From Siniperca chuatsi (Eukaryota; Chordata; Actinopteri; Centrarchiformes; Sinipercidae), in the NCBI RefSeq assembly GCF_020085105.1, contig NC_058043.1, forward strand, positions 12,050,667-12,114,666: 64,000 bases of DNA. The letters run 5' to 3'. The notes beneath the pieces were generated by a model. That model did not search any database, had not been told where the DNA came from, and saw nothing but the letters and a program-made list of their open reading frames with translations. The position numbers and the translations under genes were made by a program. Below, piece by piece: positions 20,338-34,000 of this stretch. How positions within the stretch are numbered: the first letter of the stretch is position 1; every line of letters starts with the position of its first letter.

Positions 20338-20374
20338 GGCGGGTTTGCTTCACCGGACAGCCCAACAATCTGAA
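20338..20374 (-). other. rap1a: rap1a 5' UTR part of the first coding exon
   Basis: Just upstream of the rap1a ATG (20335-20337, context CCGCCATGC on the minus strand) the minus strand reads back to a good acceptor, a pyrimidine-rich tract ending GTCCAG, at about 20375-20380. This makes the ATG exon an internal exon that begins with 37 untranslated bases, so rap1a has at least one further non-coding first exon. Confidence 0.7.
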
Positions 20375-21543
20375 CTGGACAAGCGGGGAAAGCAAAATGG
20401 GACAGACAAAATAAGAAAAGGTGCAAAAATCGAGACAATAAATAAAAACAAAAACAAGATCTCATTTTCTTTTCAAGCAAAAAAAAGAATTTTCCCAGTC
20501 CGGTCTCTGAGTTTTTCCACTCCAGAAAGGAAGGTTTCTACTCATTCCTGGAGGTTATGGACAAGAAGAAGCACAACAATGGAGGGAACACCCATAAGTG
20601 GAGCTGCTTCAGGGTGGAGGAGGTGAAGAGTATGTGACCCCTCTCTAACACAAACCAGCTGTGGTGTGTATGAGTGTAGGGGGAACTGAAGAGGAGATAA
20701 TACATAGATCTGGCAGACATTCCTCCTAATGACACAATCATCTGGCGTTCACACAACACAACACCCTGCTGTCAAGATTTTTTTAGTCACACACTCATTC
20801 TTGGTATTGTCAATATAGTGTCAGTCTTCGTGAACTAATGACAGAAAACAGCTGAAGGAAGTGGAAACTGCGATGGGGAGAAAACTGAAATCACTGGAAT
20901 ATTCCTTTAAGGGACGGGAAGGCTTTGAATCACTGGCACACATTGTGTAAAGTCAGTTGGGTTAGCCAACTGGGTCACTACAAGTTGGGCTACAGAGATG
21001 GAGAGACTGCTACACTGAAGTTTAGTTGTGGCTAGGTGATGTGGGGGATTTCTGACTCTTTGTCTACTTTCTGGCTTCATATCAAATAATATTTTTGTAA
21101 AGGTTGATGTCCAACAGTCGACAAGAGATTGATTTAAAGTACAAAACAATATGGTCTTGTGAAAATCATGCATCTGTAAGATGTCAACTTTTCAAGAGCT
21201 AAGAAAAACAGCTCTGCATTTTTCAGGTTTCTCAATGATTCTTTTAGTTTAAGAAATAGGAGAATTTCAGTTTAGAGTTGCAAAGACTTGACAATTAATC
21301 AATTAGGTGATCAGATCAAAATAAGTTTCTCAGGTTCCAGCTTCTCAAATGTGAATATTATCTGGTTTCGTTGTAAACTGAATATCTTTGAGTTTGTGGA
21401 CTGTTGGTCGGTCAAAACAAGACATCTGAAGATGTCACAGTGGGCTCTCAGACAGACATTTTTAACCATTTTATAGAGCAAATGATTAATCGAAAAAATA
21501 ATTATTAGACTAATGTATAAGGAAAATAATCATTTGTTGCAGC

Positions 21544-22589
21544 TAGGGATGCCCCGATGCCATTTCTTTCCCCACTGATCGACTATGAGCCTATCGGCCG
21601 ATACCGGTCTATTTTTTTGTTTTGTTTTGCTATAGTAGCTGATATAGCGGTATTATAGTTCAGCTTGACTAGTGTTTTGGGATCTCCACCAGGTGGCAGC
21701 GTAACCTAGGCGCTGCCTGAGCAACCACATGCACAACTCCTGGCCAGTGAACGAGGTGGGAGGCTGGACTACACTACACTACACTACACACAGGCAAAGT
21801 ACTGAGCATACAACTACAGGGCTTGACCTGATCATTGTAAAAAACACACTTCATTCAAACTCGACAGAAACAAAATAAAACTCACCAAAACCGTCTTGGT
21901 TAGTCTTTCCACTGTTCCAACAATCACCAACTCTGGTTTAGTTTAAATAAACTTAATTTATTGAGTTAGGTGTGAAAATATTCTGGCGCTACACGCTGTT
22001 TTCCCCCCAGTGCCTCTCTCTGCCATTGCAGGCCTTTTTGTGCTGCTGGGTTAGCTGGCTGAACGAGTCTGTCGCTGAACAGTGGCTCTCACTCGTTCTT
22101 TCGAGGCAGAAAATTAAATCGGCAACAATAACTGCTTTCAACATTGAAAAATGGATAAAGACATCACATTTATTTTTCACTTGCCCGATCGGACAACTGC
22201 ATGAGGCATTCGACTTGCCCGAACACAGAGTGTACTTGCCCCGGGCATGTTGAGCCCTGTAATGAGACTTATGAATTATACTGCACGAGTTGTGAGCGTT
22301 TTTAAATAGATGTTTTGATATCGGTTTGCTATTTTAAAAACAGGAACTCAATCAGCTTCAACAAGCCTGGATAGCGTGTTTTGGATTCATTCTATGTTTG
22401 GGGGTGAAGTGCTCCTTTAGATTAGTTAGCATGCGACAATGACACCAACTCAGCTGAGAATTGGCTTAAATTTTTTGCGTCAATCAGTTTTTGCAATAGG
22501 CAACTAGAAAGCATTAATCCCGATCTCCTGATTGCATATTTACTGAATATCCAATAACGATCAGCGGCCAATCGATCTGGGCATCCCTA
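21544..22589. mobile_element. hAT-like element (TAGGGATG termini) with perfect 8 bp target duplication
   Basis: Starts TAGGGATGCCCCGAT and ends ATCTGGGCATCCCTA, an inverted terminal repeat with one mismatch. It is flanked on both sides by the identical 8-mer GTTGCAGC (21536-21543 and 22590-22597), which belongs to the 3' terminus of the family-A MITE it entered. No intact transposase frame was seen. A second, shorter copy of the same family is at 32588-32944. Confidence 0.9.
21817..22259. mobile_element. Possible innermost hAT-like element (CAGGG termini)
   Basis: Begins CAGGGCTTGACC and ends GTTGAGCCCTG, with internal CTTGCCCGATCGG and CTTGCCCCGGGCA phrases seen in a common fish repeat that has these termini. 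No matching target duplication is visible around it, so this third level of nesting is less certain than the outer two. Confidence 0.5.
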
Positions 22590-25500
22590 GTTGCAGCCCT
22601 ACTTCAGTTCATATTAAAGATTCCTAACCACTACATTTGGAAATACATGTTTTTTCACTGACAAAAAGTGTGTGATATCTTTTTTACAATTTTCTGCACC
22701 TATCCCAGCACTGAAAATAAAGATTAGCAGATCAAAATCATAACAGAGTATAATACTAAAATCACAATGTAGACTCGGGTATGGTGACGCCATCGTTTTG
22801 GGATCTACAGTATATGGCAATCGCCAGTCTTATGCATTACTGTGCCACATTTATCCAAATACTGATAAAAGATGGAGCTGTGGCTGTACCAAAACTTTCT
22901 GAGGGAAAACCAGTGAAAGTACAACATCAGGTTTCTTCAACTACACATACTAGCCTATGATCCCGAAACCAGAGGATTCAACTTTTTGTCATGGGTTGAA
23001 AAGTGCAGCATGTTGGCATCAAGGCTGTGTTGTACAAAAGTGGTTCATGTTAAAATCAGGTCTCAATAAAGACAGCACAGCCTCGCCTGATCATTTGCAA
23101 ACCATCAAAAAGTTCATCGCTAGCCATTCTGGGAAGCAAATGATCCCCTCCTACACTGTTCTTTTTAGACGGGGGTGGACAAAGGACTAAGGACCTCCAA
23201 CTTCAATCACAAGCAGTGACCATGTGGGATATGAAGCCCAGACTGAATAATTCATACTCCCTAATCCTTTACACACAAAGAGAAGTTCTCCTTGCACAAT
23301 TAGGGAGGAGCCCATTGGGAGGAAGAGAAAAAGAACAGGGCTAAATGAGTGCAATGCAAACAGTTTCTGCTGCACTCTCATGTAAACATTGTAGTACAGA
23401 GTCAAGTGCATGCACAGTGTCACATATACGATGTCATACAGACAATGTCACACTTAGATTTAGGCTAGGCCTCACTTGTCAGCTATCTGCACGTCACGGT
23501 TCTTGTATGAACACTGTGGACTGACCCCTGCTAAGGCAGATGATGTCAGGAACCCGCTGTGTGACAGTGGCTGTTAGATGTGACTGCTTCAGAGATCGTT
23601 ATGGAGGATGTCTGCTCCTCCAAAAAGTGTACAGTCAAATTGCAAAACTCTGGCATCCCCTGTTTGTCATAAAAATGTAACTAGATAGGCAGGTAAGCTG
23701 ACAACAAAGCTCAACTTTTGCCTATAAATAAAAGACAATCAAGTTTTGAAGTTAAAATGCATCACTGAGCATTAAACCACTTAAATAGGCAAGATTGTAA
23801 GTATGTCTGAGCTTGAGTAGGAGAGAAGGACAACATTTCTCAGCTTGAGTGTGTTAATTCATGTTCTCGAGAATGGCAAATGGCTGTGCTTGATGCCTGC
23901 CAAGATACAAAATACCATCCTCCCCAACTCAAGTGACCTTACTGATCAAGGCTCAAACTAATTCTGCTTAATATTCAATTAGTGAACAACACCTGTCTCC
24001 TTTGAACTCCATTCTTATTGAGCTTTCGTAAGTGCAGCCTTTTCTACAAAAGGCTAAACAAAATGAGGGACATGACTGAAAAGGATGCTCTTCCTCTGAC
24101 ACCTTATCTACGAACTTTCATACCAGGAAAACTACATACAACGCTGCATTCTCCTAACCGCCTGCCTACACACTCACGACGCACACAAACACACACAAGG
24201 CCATGTAAGGACATCTCCCCTTAAAACCAAAACCTCTCTCTCTTTCCACTGCCCTCAACTACACACTGTCATTCCCAAAAAAACAAACACACTGCTGCCG
24301 TTACTCCGCTCTCGTAGTAACCCCAGCAAATAAGGAGCGAGGGAAAGCCACATGCCACAGAAAACATGCTCCACCATGACATCACTGCATCACTCACCCT
24401 CTACGGCCAAAGGTATGTACCCATCTAAGGCTGGAAATTGGACGAGGTGGTGCTGCTGATCATTGTAAAAATGCAGCGAATGTGTCTGGATAAACTACAT
24501 CTCAAACTAGAGGACACTGAAATTAGGGAGCAGGAGGCTTCACAGCTAAACTACAACATTTCCTGGTCTACTGAGGCTAATCTGACAGCAATGAAGCTGT
24601 CACAGCCCCTGACTCAGCAGGGCGGTATGATTGACAGCTGCCCTGTGTATCTTTCACCCAGTGCGGATGGTGAAAATGCACACATCCGTTGGTTAAGCTA
24701 GCAGCATGGTACCAACTCTTGTACCATCTTCTCATTTGCTTGCTTGTTGACTCAGATGACAACTTGAGGTTTATGGGTAGAAATAAAACAGGGTGAGATA
24801 ATAGTTGTTCTGATGGAGTGTTTTTTTAATGTTGACAAGCTCCTGGTTACTCATTACCCCCACCAAAACCACAGTTCACATCACCTGTTCACACTGAGCT
24901 TAGCATAAGAAACCCACAGACTTCAGAGGAATAACCCAGAAACTACTGACAGCAGAAAACGAACAAGGAAAGGCCTTAAGTAAAGAAGGCAGAGCTGTAA
25001 CACTTTATTTTACAGCTAACTTATTTCCTACTAATATCCTAATAATGTCTTGAAATTTTCCTGGAAAGAACGTTGAATGTTATTTGGTGCCAATTATACT
25101 GAAAAAAGTTCTGAGACTGTTTAGTTAGTTCAGTTATTTGTGTTGAGTCTAAAAACAGCTGTTGAACTCCAGAGGAATTTCCTTCAAAAAAGGTACTGCT
25201 CCTTTTAAACCCAAGATGACACACAACTCATTTTATTTAAATTTATTGTTACATTTATTTTATGTATGTATGTATATGTTAAACTGCATGATTGCCCGTA
25301 TTCATACTGCACATTTTTGCATGTTCAGATGGCCTGCTGTGCACTAACTAAAAGACTAGCTATCTTAGCAGTTAATTTGGATTAATTAATTGGAAGTATA
25401 CCAACTGAACTCTGTCTCTAACTTAACCTATAATTAGTGCCAAATTACATAGCTCTTTCTAGGAAACTTCCTAGGAAATTCGGAATTTACAAGCCTGTAA

Positions 25501-26689
25501 AATAAACCCTTACCACAAGAGCTTAAACAAAGAAATGCTCTGTTTTCACAGCGGCAACTACTGTAATGTTGTTTTTTAAGAGCTGATCTTCATGTGTGAT
25601 GGATAACACTGCATTAACTTCATTAAGGAACTCAACACCTATGAGTAATGAGGATGTTTTCGACTTCCTGCACAATCTTCTCAATCAAAATGATCCCTTA
25701 AGAGAAATGTCTTAAAAAGAACCAAAAGCTCCCATTGTCTAGTTGCACAGTTCATACATCTCTTTGCGGGTTCACTACAACGCTGATTGTCCCCGTGAGT
25801 CAGAACAAAACTGCAGCCAGGCACACAAAACTTTGCTGTGACTTAATTATGACAAAGATCTGTAACTGACAAACACCATCAGCAGCATGCATGTGTGTTG
25901 CTGGGGCCTTGACCTGTAACCACATCCTCTTTCCAGAGCACATGAAGGCTTCATGCTGATAGGATGGAAACGGAGTAGCTACCTACTAAAATAGTCTCTT
26001 CCAGTCTCTGTTCCTGTTCAAGACTCCAGACAGCAGGCTTGTTTAAGGAGGGGGAGGGGGGTGTCATAGCCTGTATCTCATCATCAAACCTGGACTATGA
26101 AGAGATTCAAGGCAGATGTATCACTTCAGTTAACACAGAGTGAAAAATGCGATTTTGAGACGGTTAGCCTCCTTTTAGACATGTCTACTTAACTTGGCAA
26201 CTGTGATAATCTATAATTAATAAAGCTGACCTGCTGTGTGTTTATAGTTTGAGGATGGAGTAACGTTACACACCTTTCCCGTTTACCATCACTCTCCCTG
26301 CAGCAGAAATGGCCTGCAACAGGCTGGCATAAAGCTTGGACCCAGACAAGAGAAAGTAATTTGAGTTCTTGGGTTATCTCACTGTGAATACACCTAATTT
26401 GCTCACGGCAGTAGCATATGCTTATCACTCCAGGTCATGCTAAATCCCTGCAATCTGTGGCTGTGACTACCACAGAGCAGTAACTAACACTCCGTCGATG
26501 TCTGATTATTACAAGCTTCCATAACATTAATCAAATTCTCTTAAAATCATAAACCCGCTTACAGATAAATCCTTAAAATACCATAATCTTTAATCCAGTC
26601 AACTGAGACCAGCATCTGTCCATAAACAATCTAGTTTCATACCAGCAACTACGCTAAGTCCCGTTATCAAGCTTGTTAGCAAAATGCCG

Positions 26690-27330
26690 CTAACTAGCTA
26701 GCTTTAACTGCCTGCGACGGGCCGCCGACACTTACCAATCGCTAGCAACGGCTCGTTAGCAAGCAAGCTAGCTAGCTAGCCGACTCATTCCTATCCTCGG
26801 CGTATAATCAAAACTCAGCTCGGTTGTCAGAAACACGCTGCAAACAAGCGCATCTCATAGCACAAACGTCAACCGGACTTGGCAGGTTTTAAATCAACCC
26901 GCATTACGGTGTATTTGCTCGGGAAAGACACAGCCGATTGCTAACGTTACCTGCCCTTCCGCCTGGCCTTGACTAAAATGGGAGTGCACACTCCGTTTTG
27001 TACTTGCGGACAATTATTTTCATTTATCCGACAAATACAACGCACGCCTTGCGCTCCGCTGTATCTGCTTGTTGTCCCGCAAGTGTCGACGCGACGTGCT
27101 CCCACGCAAATGACTTATTTGACCGCGTTTAGCATGTAGTAAAGTTTGGCATTTCCACTCACCGTTTCTCGCTCGCTGTCTTTCGCCGCTCCGCAAGTGT
27201 CAGTTTGCCTCCGGCCTCTGTGCGCAGCAGACGTCACTCCTGACTATTTCTCATTTTTCTTAAAAGGGCATGACACATCGGCCACTCGTCCCGCATCATT
27301 TGCATGATAACGGGATGCACAGTAATGATG
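26690..27330 (-). promoter_or_regulatory. rap1a: CpG-rich rap1a promoter and first-exon region
   Basis: A GC- and CpG-rich stretch in otherwise AT-rich DNA. A minus-strand donor GTGAGT occurs at 27157-27162, so a non-coding first exon would begin upstream and end at 27163 (sequence AGCGAGCGAGAAACG before the donor). Two further donor-like sites on the same strand, GTAAGT at 26730-26735 and GTAACG near 26945-26950, could serve alternative first exons. No TATA box was identified; transcription probably starts at about 27.2-27.3 kb. Confidence 0.6.
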
Positions 27331-27345
27331 AGTGTCAGTAGAAAT

Positions 27346-27367
27346 ACACACACACACACACACACAC
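27346..27367. repeat. (AC)n microsatellite
   Basis: Eleven AC units just upstream of the rap1a promoter region. Confidence 0.95.
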
Positions 27368-27589
27368 CCTGGTTTTATTCAAGGTTAGTCATATATTTCC
27401 AATCCTCTGCACATTTCTTCCAGGACTTACATTTAAACATTACACATTCTTAAAGGATGAGTTACTTTATGTTTGCGAAATCTGTCAGGGAGTGCCAAAA
27501 TGTAACAAACTACTATAAAGGAAGGATTTTTGTGTGTCAAAGATATCTGAGATTACAAACTCCATGAGTAAGAGCTGATTTAAATCCGT

Positions 27590-28690
27590 TTGTGCAAGTC
27601 AACATCAAGTCTCAATTCCTTGAGGGCAAGTCCAAGTCATAAGCAACTTTCTAGTCAATTTCAGGTTTCACACAGACAAACCATTTGAAAATTGTCCTTT
27701 AAAGCTCTTAACATTGTTTTTGGACCCAATTAGAGCTGAAAAGATTAGTCGATTGGCAGAAAATTAATCGACTGACAATCAACTATTTGTTTAAGTACTT
27801 TTTTCAAGCAAAAATGCCAAAACAGTTCTCAGGTTCCAGCCTCTCAAATGTCAGTACTCGCTGTTTTTTAGTTTTCTATGATAGCACAATTATTATTTTT
27901 GGACTGTTGGTTGGACAAAATTAGCAACTTAAATATACCAAATTGGGGTCTGGGAAATTGTCTGGGCAGTTTCGTCCACTGGGACAAGTCCCAATGGCCC
28001 AAGGCTCAAGTCAATCAAAACAAGTCTCAAGTCAAGCAACTTTCATGTCAATTTCAAGTCTTCACATAAGGTCTCTGAATACTGACAAACCTTTTAAACA
28101 CTTTCATTCCAAAGCTGTTAATAGTGTTTGTTATATACCTGAGACCAGATCAATGCAAGATTACATAGCAACAATTTTGATCAATTGATTAAGTTCTTTT
28201 TTAAATTAAAAATGGAAAAAACAAATTGTTTTCAACGTCTTAAATGTGAATATTTGCTGGTCCTCTAAGTCTTCCAAGACCGCATACTGAATATTTTTTG
28301 GGTTTTGGAGTGTCGGTTGGACAAAACAAGCACTTTAAATATTTCAAAAATTTCATGAAATTTATAGTTGGGAAAATTGTGACATGCATTTTCTCTGACA
28401 TTTTACAGATCAAACGATTACTTGATTGAGAAAATAATAGCCAGATTAATTGATAAAGTCTCTCAATGGTTAGCTGCAGTGATAGACCTAATAATCAAAT
28501 ATCTAAGGTGTGTGTTCAAGGTCTTCTGACGCAGTCTTACTGTTTATCTTTTGTTCTGGACTTTTGTTCAGGTTATAACTTGAGACTTGAATGATTTTGC
28601 TCTCAAATCAAGTGTTTTGGAAGTGAGGTTTCTAGTCTCTTTTTATTTTCTTTTTGACTTGAGTCTCAAGTGTTCAGCTCTGCCATGAAA
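27590..28690. repeat. Composite repeat block: CAAGTC-rich repeat invaded by MITE copies
   Basis: AAGTCTCAAGTC-type phrases occur at about 27595-27670, 27980-28070 and 28600-28670, and look like parts of one fish repeat. They are interrupted by two family-A MITE copies: about 27732-27965 (GATTAGTCGATTGGCAGAAAA start, TTTTTTCAAGCAAAAATGCC interior) and about 28150-28480. This is the main content of the rap1a-timm17a spacer. Confidence 0.6.
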
Positions 28691-29154
28691 TGATCAATCC
28701 CTGACCCCACATATCGAACTGGTGACGTCGAAGTTGCATCAAGGTCCCTTCCCCATCGCCTTATTCATCCGGTGTCCTTCACTTGTAATTACACAGAGCG
28801 GGCTTCAAACAGGTAACAGGTGCGTGACACAAACACAAACACAGAATGAAGAAAGTGAGAGTAAAGTGCTCCCTTATGTGGCTTTTGTAAATACATCCTA
28901 AAAGAGTAGGTTACACAATTATGGCCAGGCAAAAAAAGAGCAACGCCGTTGTGGAAATGTTAGCGCGGACTACCCTCTAGTGGGGGATGAGCAATCCTGC
29001 CCAGGCAGCGTGGATTATGGAGAAAGGCAGCACAAGTACAGTACACTTAAAACTCATTCTCACTCGTAATCTAACATGCTTCACAAGCCAGACCAGAACT
29101 AATGGCATAAATGTAATCATAAGACTGCAAGAGACACACTTAACAACGTATTTC

Positions 29155-29160
29155 TTTATT
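29155..29160 (-). terminator. timm17a: Candidate poly(A) signal of timm17a
   Basis: AATAAA on the minus strand (TTTATT on plus) about 780 bases after the timm17a stop. It is a plausible 3' end, not proven; an ATTAAA variant lies near 29187-29192. Confidence 0.4.
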
Positions 29161-29935
29161 GTACCATAGTACATTCTGTCATAAAGATTTAATACAGTAT
29201 GCATCAATCCCTTGCTTGAGTTCATCCATTAATTTGTACTGCCTATGCCATCCTTTGTCCTCAGCAGTCTTTTCCACACCTTTGTGTTGAATGTAAAAGC
29301 ACTGTCACATAAAAAAGAACAATCTGGTACAACTCTTTACAATCTAAAATAAATAAATCAAACAAACTAATATCCCAGGAATAGCATTGTATCTGATAGG
29401 TGTTTGCCTTCATACCTCTGAATAAAATCAAATAAAAAAGGCCAGCCAAATGTCAGTGGCCAGCCCAAGCAGGTACATATAACATATTTAAGGCAAATAA
29501 AGACTGACATAAGTGAATACAAGCAGAAAGCCTTTACTATATATACACATAAGTATACCATAATTATATATAATTCATGACGTTCCATGTGTGACATGTT
29601 TTTTCTAGATTCAACACTATCCAGAGCTTGAACAAAACAAAAAAACGCGCCTCGTCCCCTCAAAACAACACATCTCACCACATGTCTGTATTTAGCCGAT
29701 GTTAGGTAAAACAGATGCACATGACAAGGCTGAGAATGGCAAAAGGCAGATCTGTACATGGCTCTTGAAAGAAAGGAAAATGAAGATGTGTTTTGTCCTT
29801 CACTTCTCTGACACGGTCCATAAAGTTGGGTGCAGTTGCTACTGTTTGACATGTGGTATTTGCATCTCCATTTCTTCTTTGTAACTTCAGCAAGGAATTC
29901 AAAAAGGCCTAGTGGATGAGAAGTGGGGAGTCCTC

Positions 29936-31050
29936 TCACTGATATTGTCTGTAGTCTCCAAAGGAAGGGGAGGGCATGGGAGCAGGGGCAGGTTCCTCTG
30001 CAAACTGGGGCCCTGGAGAGGAAAAAAAAAAACAAAACAAGAGGTTAACTTCAGATTTAAATGACAGCCAATCAGAGGTCTAACAGCTAACAGTTAACTT
30101 AGTGAGCAATAACCTAAAATATAACTTCAGTTACACCTGAGCTGTGTCCCAATTCTATATTACACACTAATTCTAAGCAGATTTTTAGTATGTCTTGTAG
30201 CGCTCGTTGCACTAATGATCATGTTTATTATCAATTAATCTGCAGATTATTTTCATGATTAATCAATTAATGGATTCATCGTTTGGTGTATAAAACATTA
30301 GAAAATAGTTGAAAATGTCCATCACAATTTCCCAAGGCCCAAGTTCACTTATTTGTTTTGTCCAACCCAGAGTCCAAAACCCAAATATATTCAGTTTGCT
30401 ATCACAGAAAACCAGCAAATATTGACATTTGTAAAGCTAAAAACCTGTGAATTTTTGCTTAAAAATTACTTAATCTATTAATCACTTATCAGAATTGTTG
30501 CAGATTACTTTTCTTGATCATTTTTTGACACTGGAAAAAAGTGACAAAATTAAGTATGAAATGGAGGAGATGCACATAGCTGAAAAAAATAAATAATATA
30601 CAACAAATTGTAGATGGTTGTGATGAAAGCGCTCCAGGAACACAACAGAAAACAAAAAATATCTTTTTAATCTTTGGAAAAACACACACCGTCTGACTTA
30701 CTGAGCTCTGACCTTAAAGTTCAAAAATAGTCCATTTACACTTCATCATCCACATTGAGTTAGTCAGATATCAGACTTAGTTTTAACAGCTGTGTGAAAG
30801 AGGTAGATTTATGACCATCAAACTGTGTTCTCTGTCTATGCAACATCCTTTACGTCTACATCAATCCTTCAATGACACAAACTTCCAATATCAGAAGTGT
30901 TACTCACCAGTTGGGAACTGTGAAGAGGCGAACCTAGTAAGCAAGATTCCAGCGCCCTCTATCAACGCCAGCAGGATACCTCCCATGGCTGCAGAGCCTA
31001 CCATGGCTACTGGTCCATCTACAGAGGAACAGGGAATGTTAATATATTAG

Positions 31051-31094
<44 letters not shown>

Positions 31095-34000
31095 CATTAG
31101 TCTCCACATTTCACAGAAGTAGAATAAAAAAAGGGGAAGTTGAGATGTTACTGTATGTTAAAAGGTCACCCACTGTTTTTAAATAAACAAAGTTTTAGAA
31201 AATAGTGAACAATGTTCTTTATGACGTTAACATAACTTAAAGCCCTGCACACCCATAGAGGTGTTTTCACTTATTCTGCCTGCGTTCAGGTTTAAATTAG
31301 ATGGAGCCTTGCTAGGAATTACACAAATTCACCAAAGTCAATGTACTAATAAAGTGTAAATATTCCCGCCCCAGTAAATGCAATAAAAGGAACAGGACAG
31401 TGAAAAGGAGGTCGATCAAGCCTGATCACGCCCACACAGTACAGAGAAGAAGTCTAATCAGGCAAAAGAGTGAAAGGGTGAGTGTGGACATCTCACATCC
31501 AGCACAGGTATAGTACTTGACAACTCCAGTTCCTCTAATTCAATTAATCTTATTCCCAGTTTTAACACTGCAAACAGGCCAAACTCAAACAATTTCAGTA
31601 ATTCTTTAGTCAGTATTTGCCAATAAGAACCACATCCAGTTGTGAGACCTTTACTGAAGTTAGTCTAGAACTAGAAAAGGGTAGATTTTCACAGAGACCA
31701 CAGGTTGACATCAGATTTTCTAATGAACTACATGGCTGCAGTTTAGTTTAAGGACGCATATGTTGCGACATGTATTGCCGTCTCCTACAGTGTACTTTTT
31801 TAACACTATCAGTAGGAGTTGTCAAAGTAAGAAATTCTCTAATCCTACATGTAGGGGTTTTATTATAAACATGGCACATATAGAAGTGAGATGGATGTTG
31901 TATAATGATGCACAGTTAATCCATAGTTTGGAGGAATCTTGTACGCAATAAACAATGCCATCAACCAGCTTTAAGCTCTCACTTCATCTGACTGGTACTG
32001 GGTAGTTTTAACAATACACAGCAAAGAGCACAGTGCCTCTCTGAAAAGTTGAGCTGATTTTTTTCACTAAAAACAAAAACAACACAACAATGGCAAAAAG
32101 ATTCTGGCACGCCTAGCAAACACATATCCACACATTGAATAGTCTTACTGATGCCTTCTAGCACACTCTGTAGTTTTGATAATGCAGCATGTACAACAGC
32201 AACATTACTGTTTGTCTTTTGCATGAGGCATGTATGTGCCATCTGCTGACTGTTAACTGCCAGCTTCTTCTAAGCTTACTCACTTCTTGCAGCAAGGATA
32301 GCTCCTGTCATGGCCCCACTTGTAATTGAGTTCCAGGGATCCTCCTTCCCTCGTACTTTTACTAAACCACAGTCAATCATGGAGAAGAGGCCTCCCCATA
32401 CTGCAAAGCTTCCTGCAACCCAAAAAGATTCACTTAAGTTCAACAAAGAAACATTTGTTAGGCTATTTTGCCATCATTATAAGTTATACTTGACCCAAAA
32501 TGTATTTCTTTAGTTGTTAAATGAAGAATAGTCAGCTTGGATTCATGTCTATTATGACAGTTACAATGGATTTCCAATGGTTTTCACTAGGGATGTCCCT
32601 ATTAATAAACATTAATTAGCAACAGCTGATAGGATCTGTCACAGGCGAAATTTGTAATTTTAATCGGCGAAAGCGTAGCTTTGGGAATCAGTGTATTTTA
32701 CCAACCTCTATGTCTGAACTCTCACTGCTGCACCCAAATAATTTTCACATTCACACACTCTTTTCTCTTATACAGCAAAATGCTCGCACTGTAGAGCAAC
32801 ACTCTAGATGTAGAGCAACAAACTGTAGACTGTAGAGCAACAAAGATGAAGTCGACAAAACAAAAGGAATGGATTTTGATCCATTAAAATATGCCCCGAT
32901 CTGCCCCCAATACTGATCCTTTGGATCGGTTCGGGGCATCTCTAGTTCTCACAGCAGAAAAAAAAGTATTAAAACGTCCATACAGCTTATGTCTGAGCAT
33001 CAAGAAGGGCTACAAGGCAGTATATTTAGCCATATTTTATGAAATTACGTTTGTTTTCAACATACTGGGCATACAGAGGGACATTGGATAGCTTATACTG
33101 CAGCAATGGTTTAAGACATTTCTATGGATGTTTGGTACTTATTTCCAGCCATGATTAAATTATCAAAATATATTTATTTATTTATTTATCAATCAACTGT
33201 AAGCATTGTAAGCAACGTAAACAACATGAATCCAAGCTGACTACAGCCCCTGTGACCTTTCCAGCCTACAGAAAGTGAGTATTTGATACTAAAGATATGA
33301 CTTAAAGTATTACTTTAAGTCAGATAATATATAAATTCAGCAGTTATTACCTCCAAGCTGTGGGGCTCTGGTCTTGATGGCAGTCAAGCTGCCTCTCATT
33401 CTGTGGCTCATCCCCTACAAAAGAGAGCAACAGCAAACACAGATCAATAGAAATTCCTTGTACTTAAACCTTCTTCATGAAGTCAAAATGCCAAAATTGC
33501 AGATTATGACAATTTAAAGACATGGAAAAATCAAGTTCCCTTGTAGTGTTACTGAAGTTACTGAGAAGATACCACACTACTAGGGTTTTGAGAAGTGTAC
33601 TATACAGGAAAAACAGATACCTTTTAAATATGTTCTGTATAACACTGACTGCGGTGACAATGTGATGTCAAAAACAGCAAGCATGAAGTGTATTGAAATC
33701 ACTGGTAGAAGCCAATTTGTTTAGGCTTGAATATGTATTATTCCAAATGATGCTACATACACCATAACTTATTCCCTAGATTGTAGATATATTATTATCA
33801 GGTACTTAATCAGACACTCGTCTATGACAAATTTTAAAGATTTATTTTGGCTTTGTTTGATAGTAACAGTTGAAGAGAGACAGGAAATGTGGGAGAAAAA
33901 GGGGATGGCATGCAGCAAAGGGCCACGGGCTGAATTCGAACCCAGGCCACTGCGGTAAGGACTCAGCCTTGTAGATGGGGGGCACGCTCTACCAGGTGAG

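Larger units (their letters stand above)
21273..22601 (+). mobile_element. hAT-like MITE of family A, containing two nested insertions
   Basis: Outer element of a three-level nest in rap1a intron 1. It begins TAGAGTTGCAA and, across the insertion, ends GTTGCAGCCCTA, with the family-A interior (TTCTCAGGTTCCAGC, TGGACTGTTGGTCGG). Related copies occur near 27732, 28150, 30205 and 50487. The flanks are TTTCAGTT (21265-21272) and CTTCAGTT (22602-22609), an 8 bp target duplication with one mismatch. Confidence 0.8.

Noticed and set aside
21972-22253. 93-residue open frame
   Set aside because: It lies within the nested hAT-like elements and matches no transposase motif.
29367-30035. 222-residue minus-strand open frame
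   Set aside because: It overlaps timm17a exon 6 and its 3' UTR in another frame, crosses the splice acceptor and resembles no family.
30987-31060. Possible alternative reading of timm17a exon 5 through the AC repeat
   Set aside because: The CTGTAG acceptor at 31019 and phase agreement with exon 4 fix the exon start at 31018.
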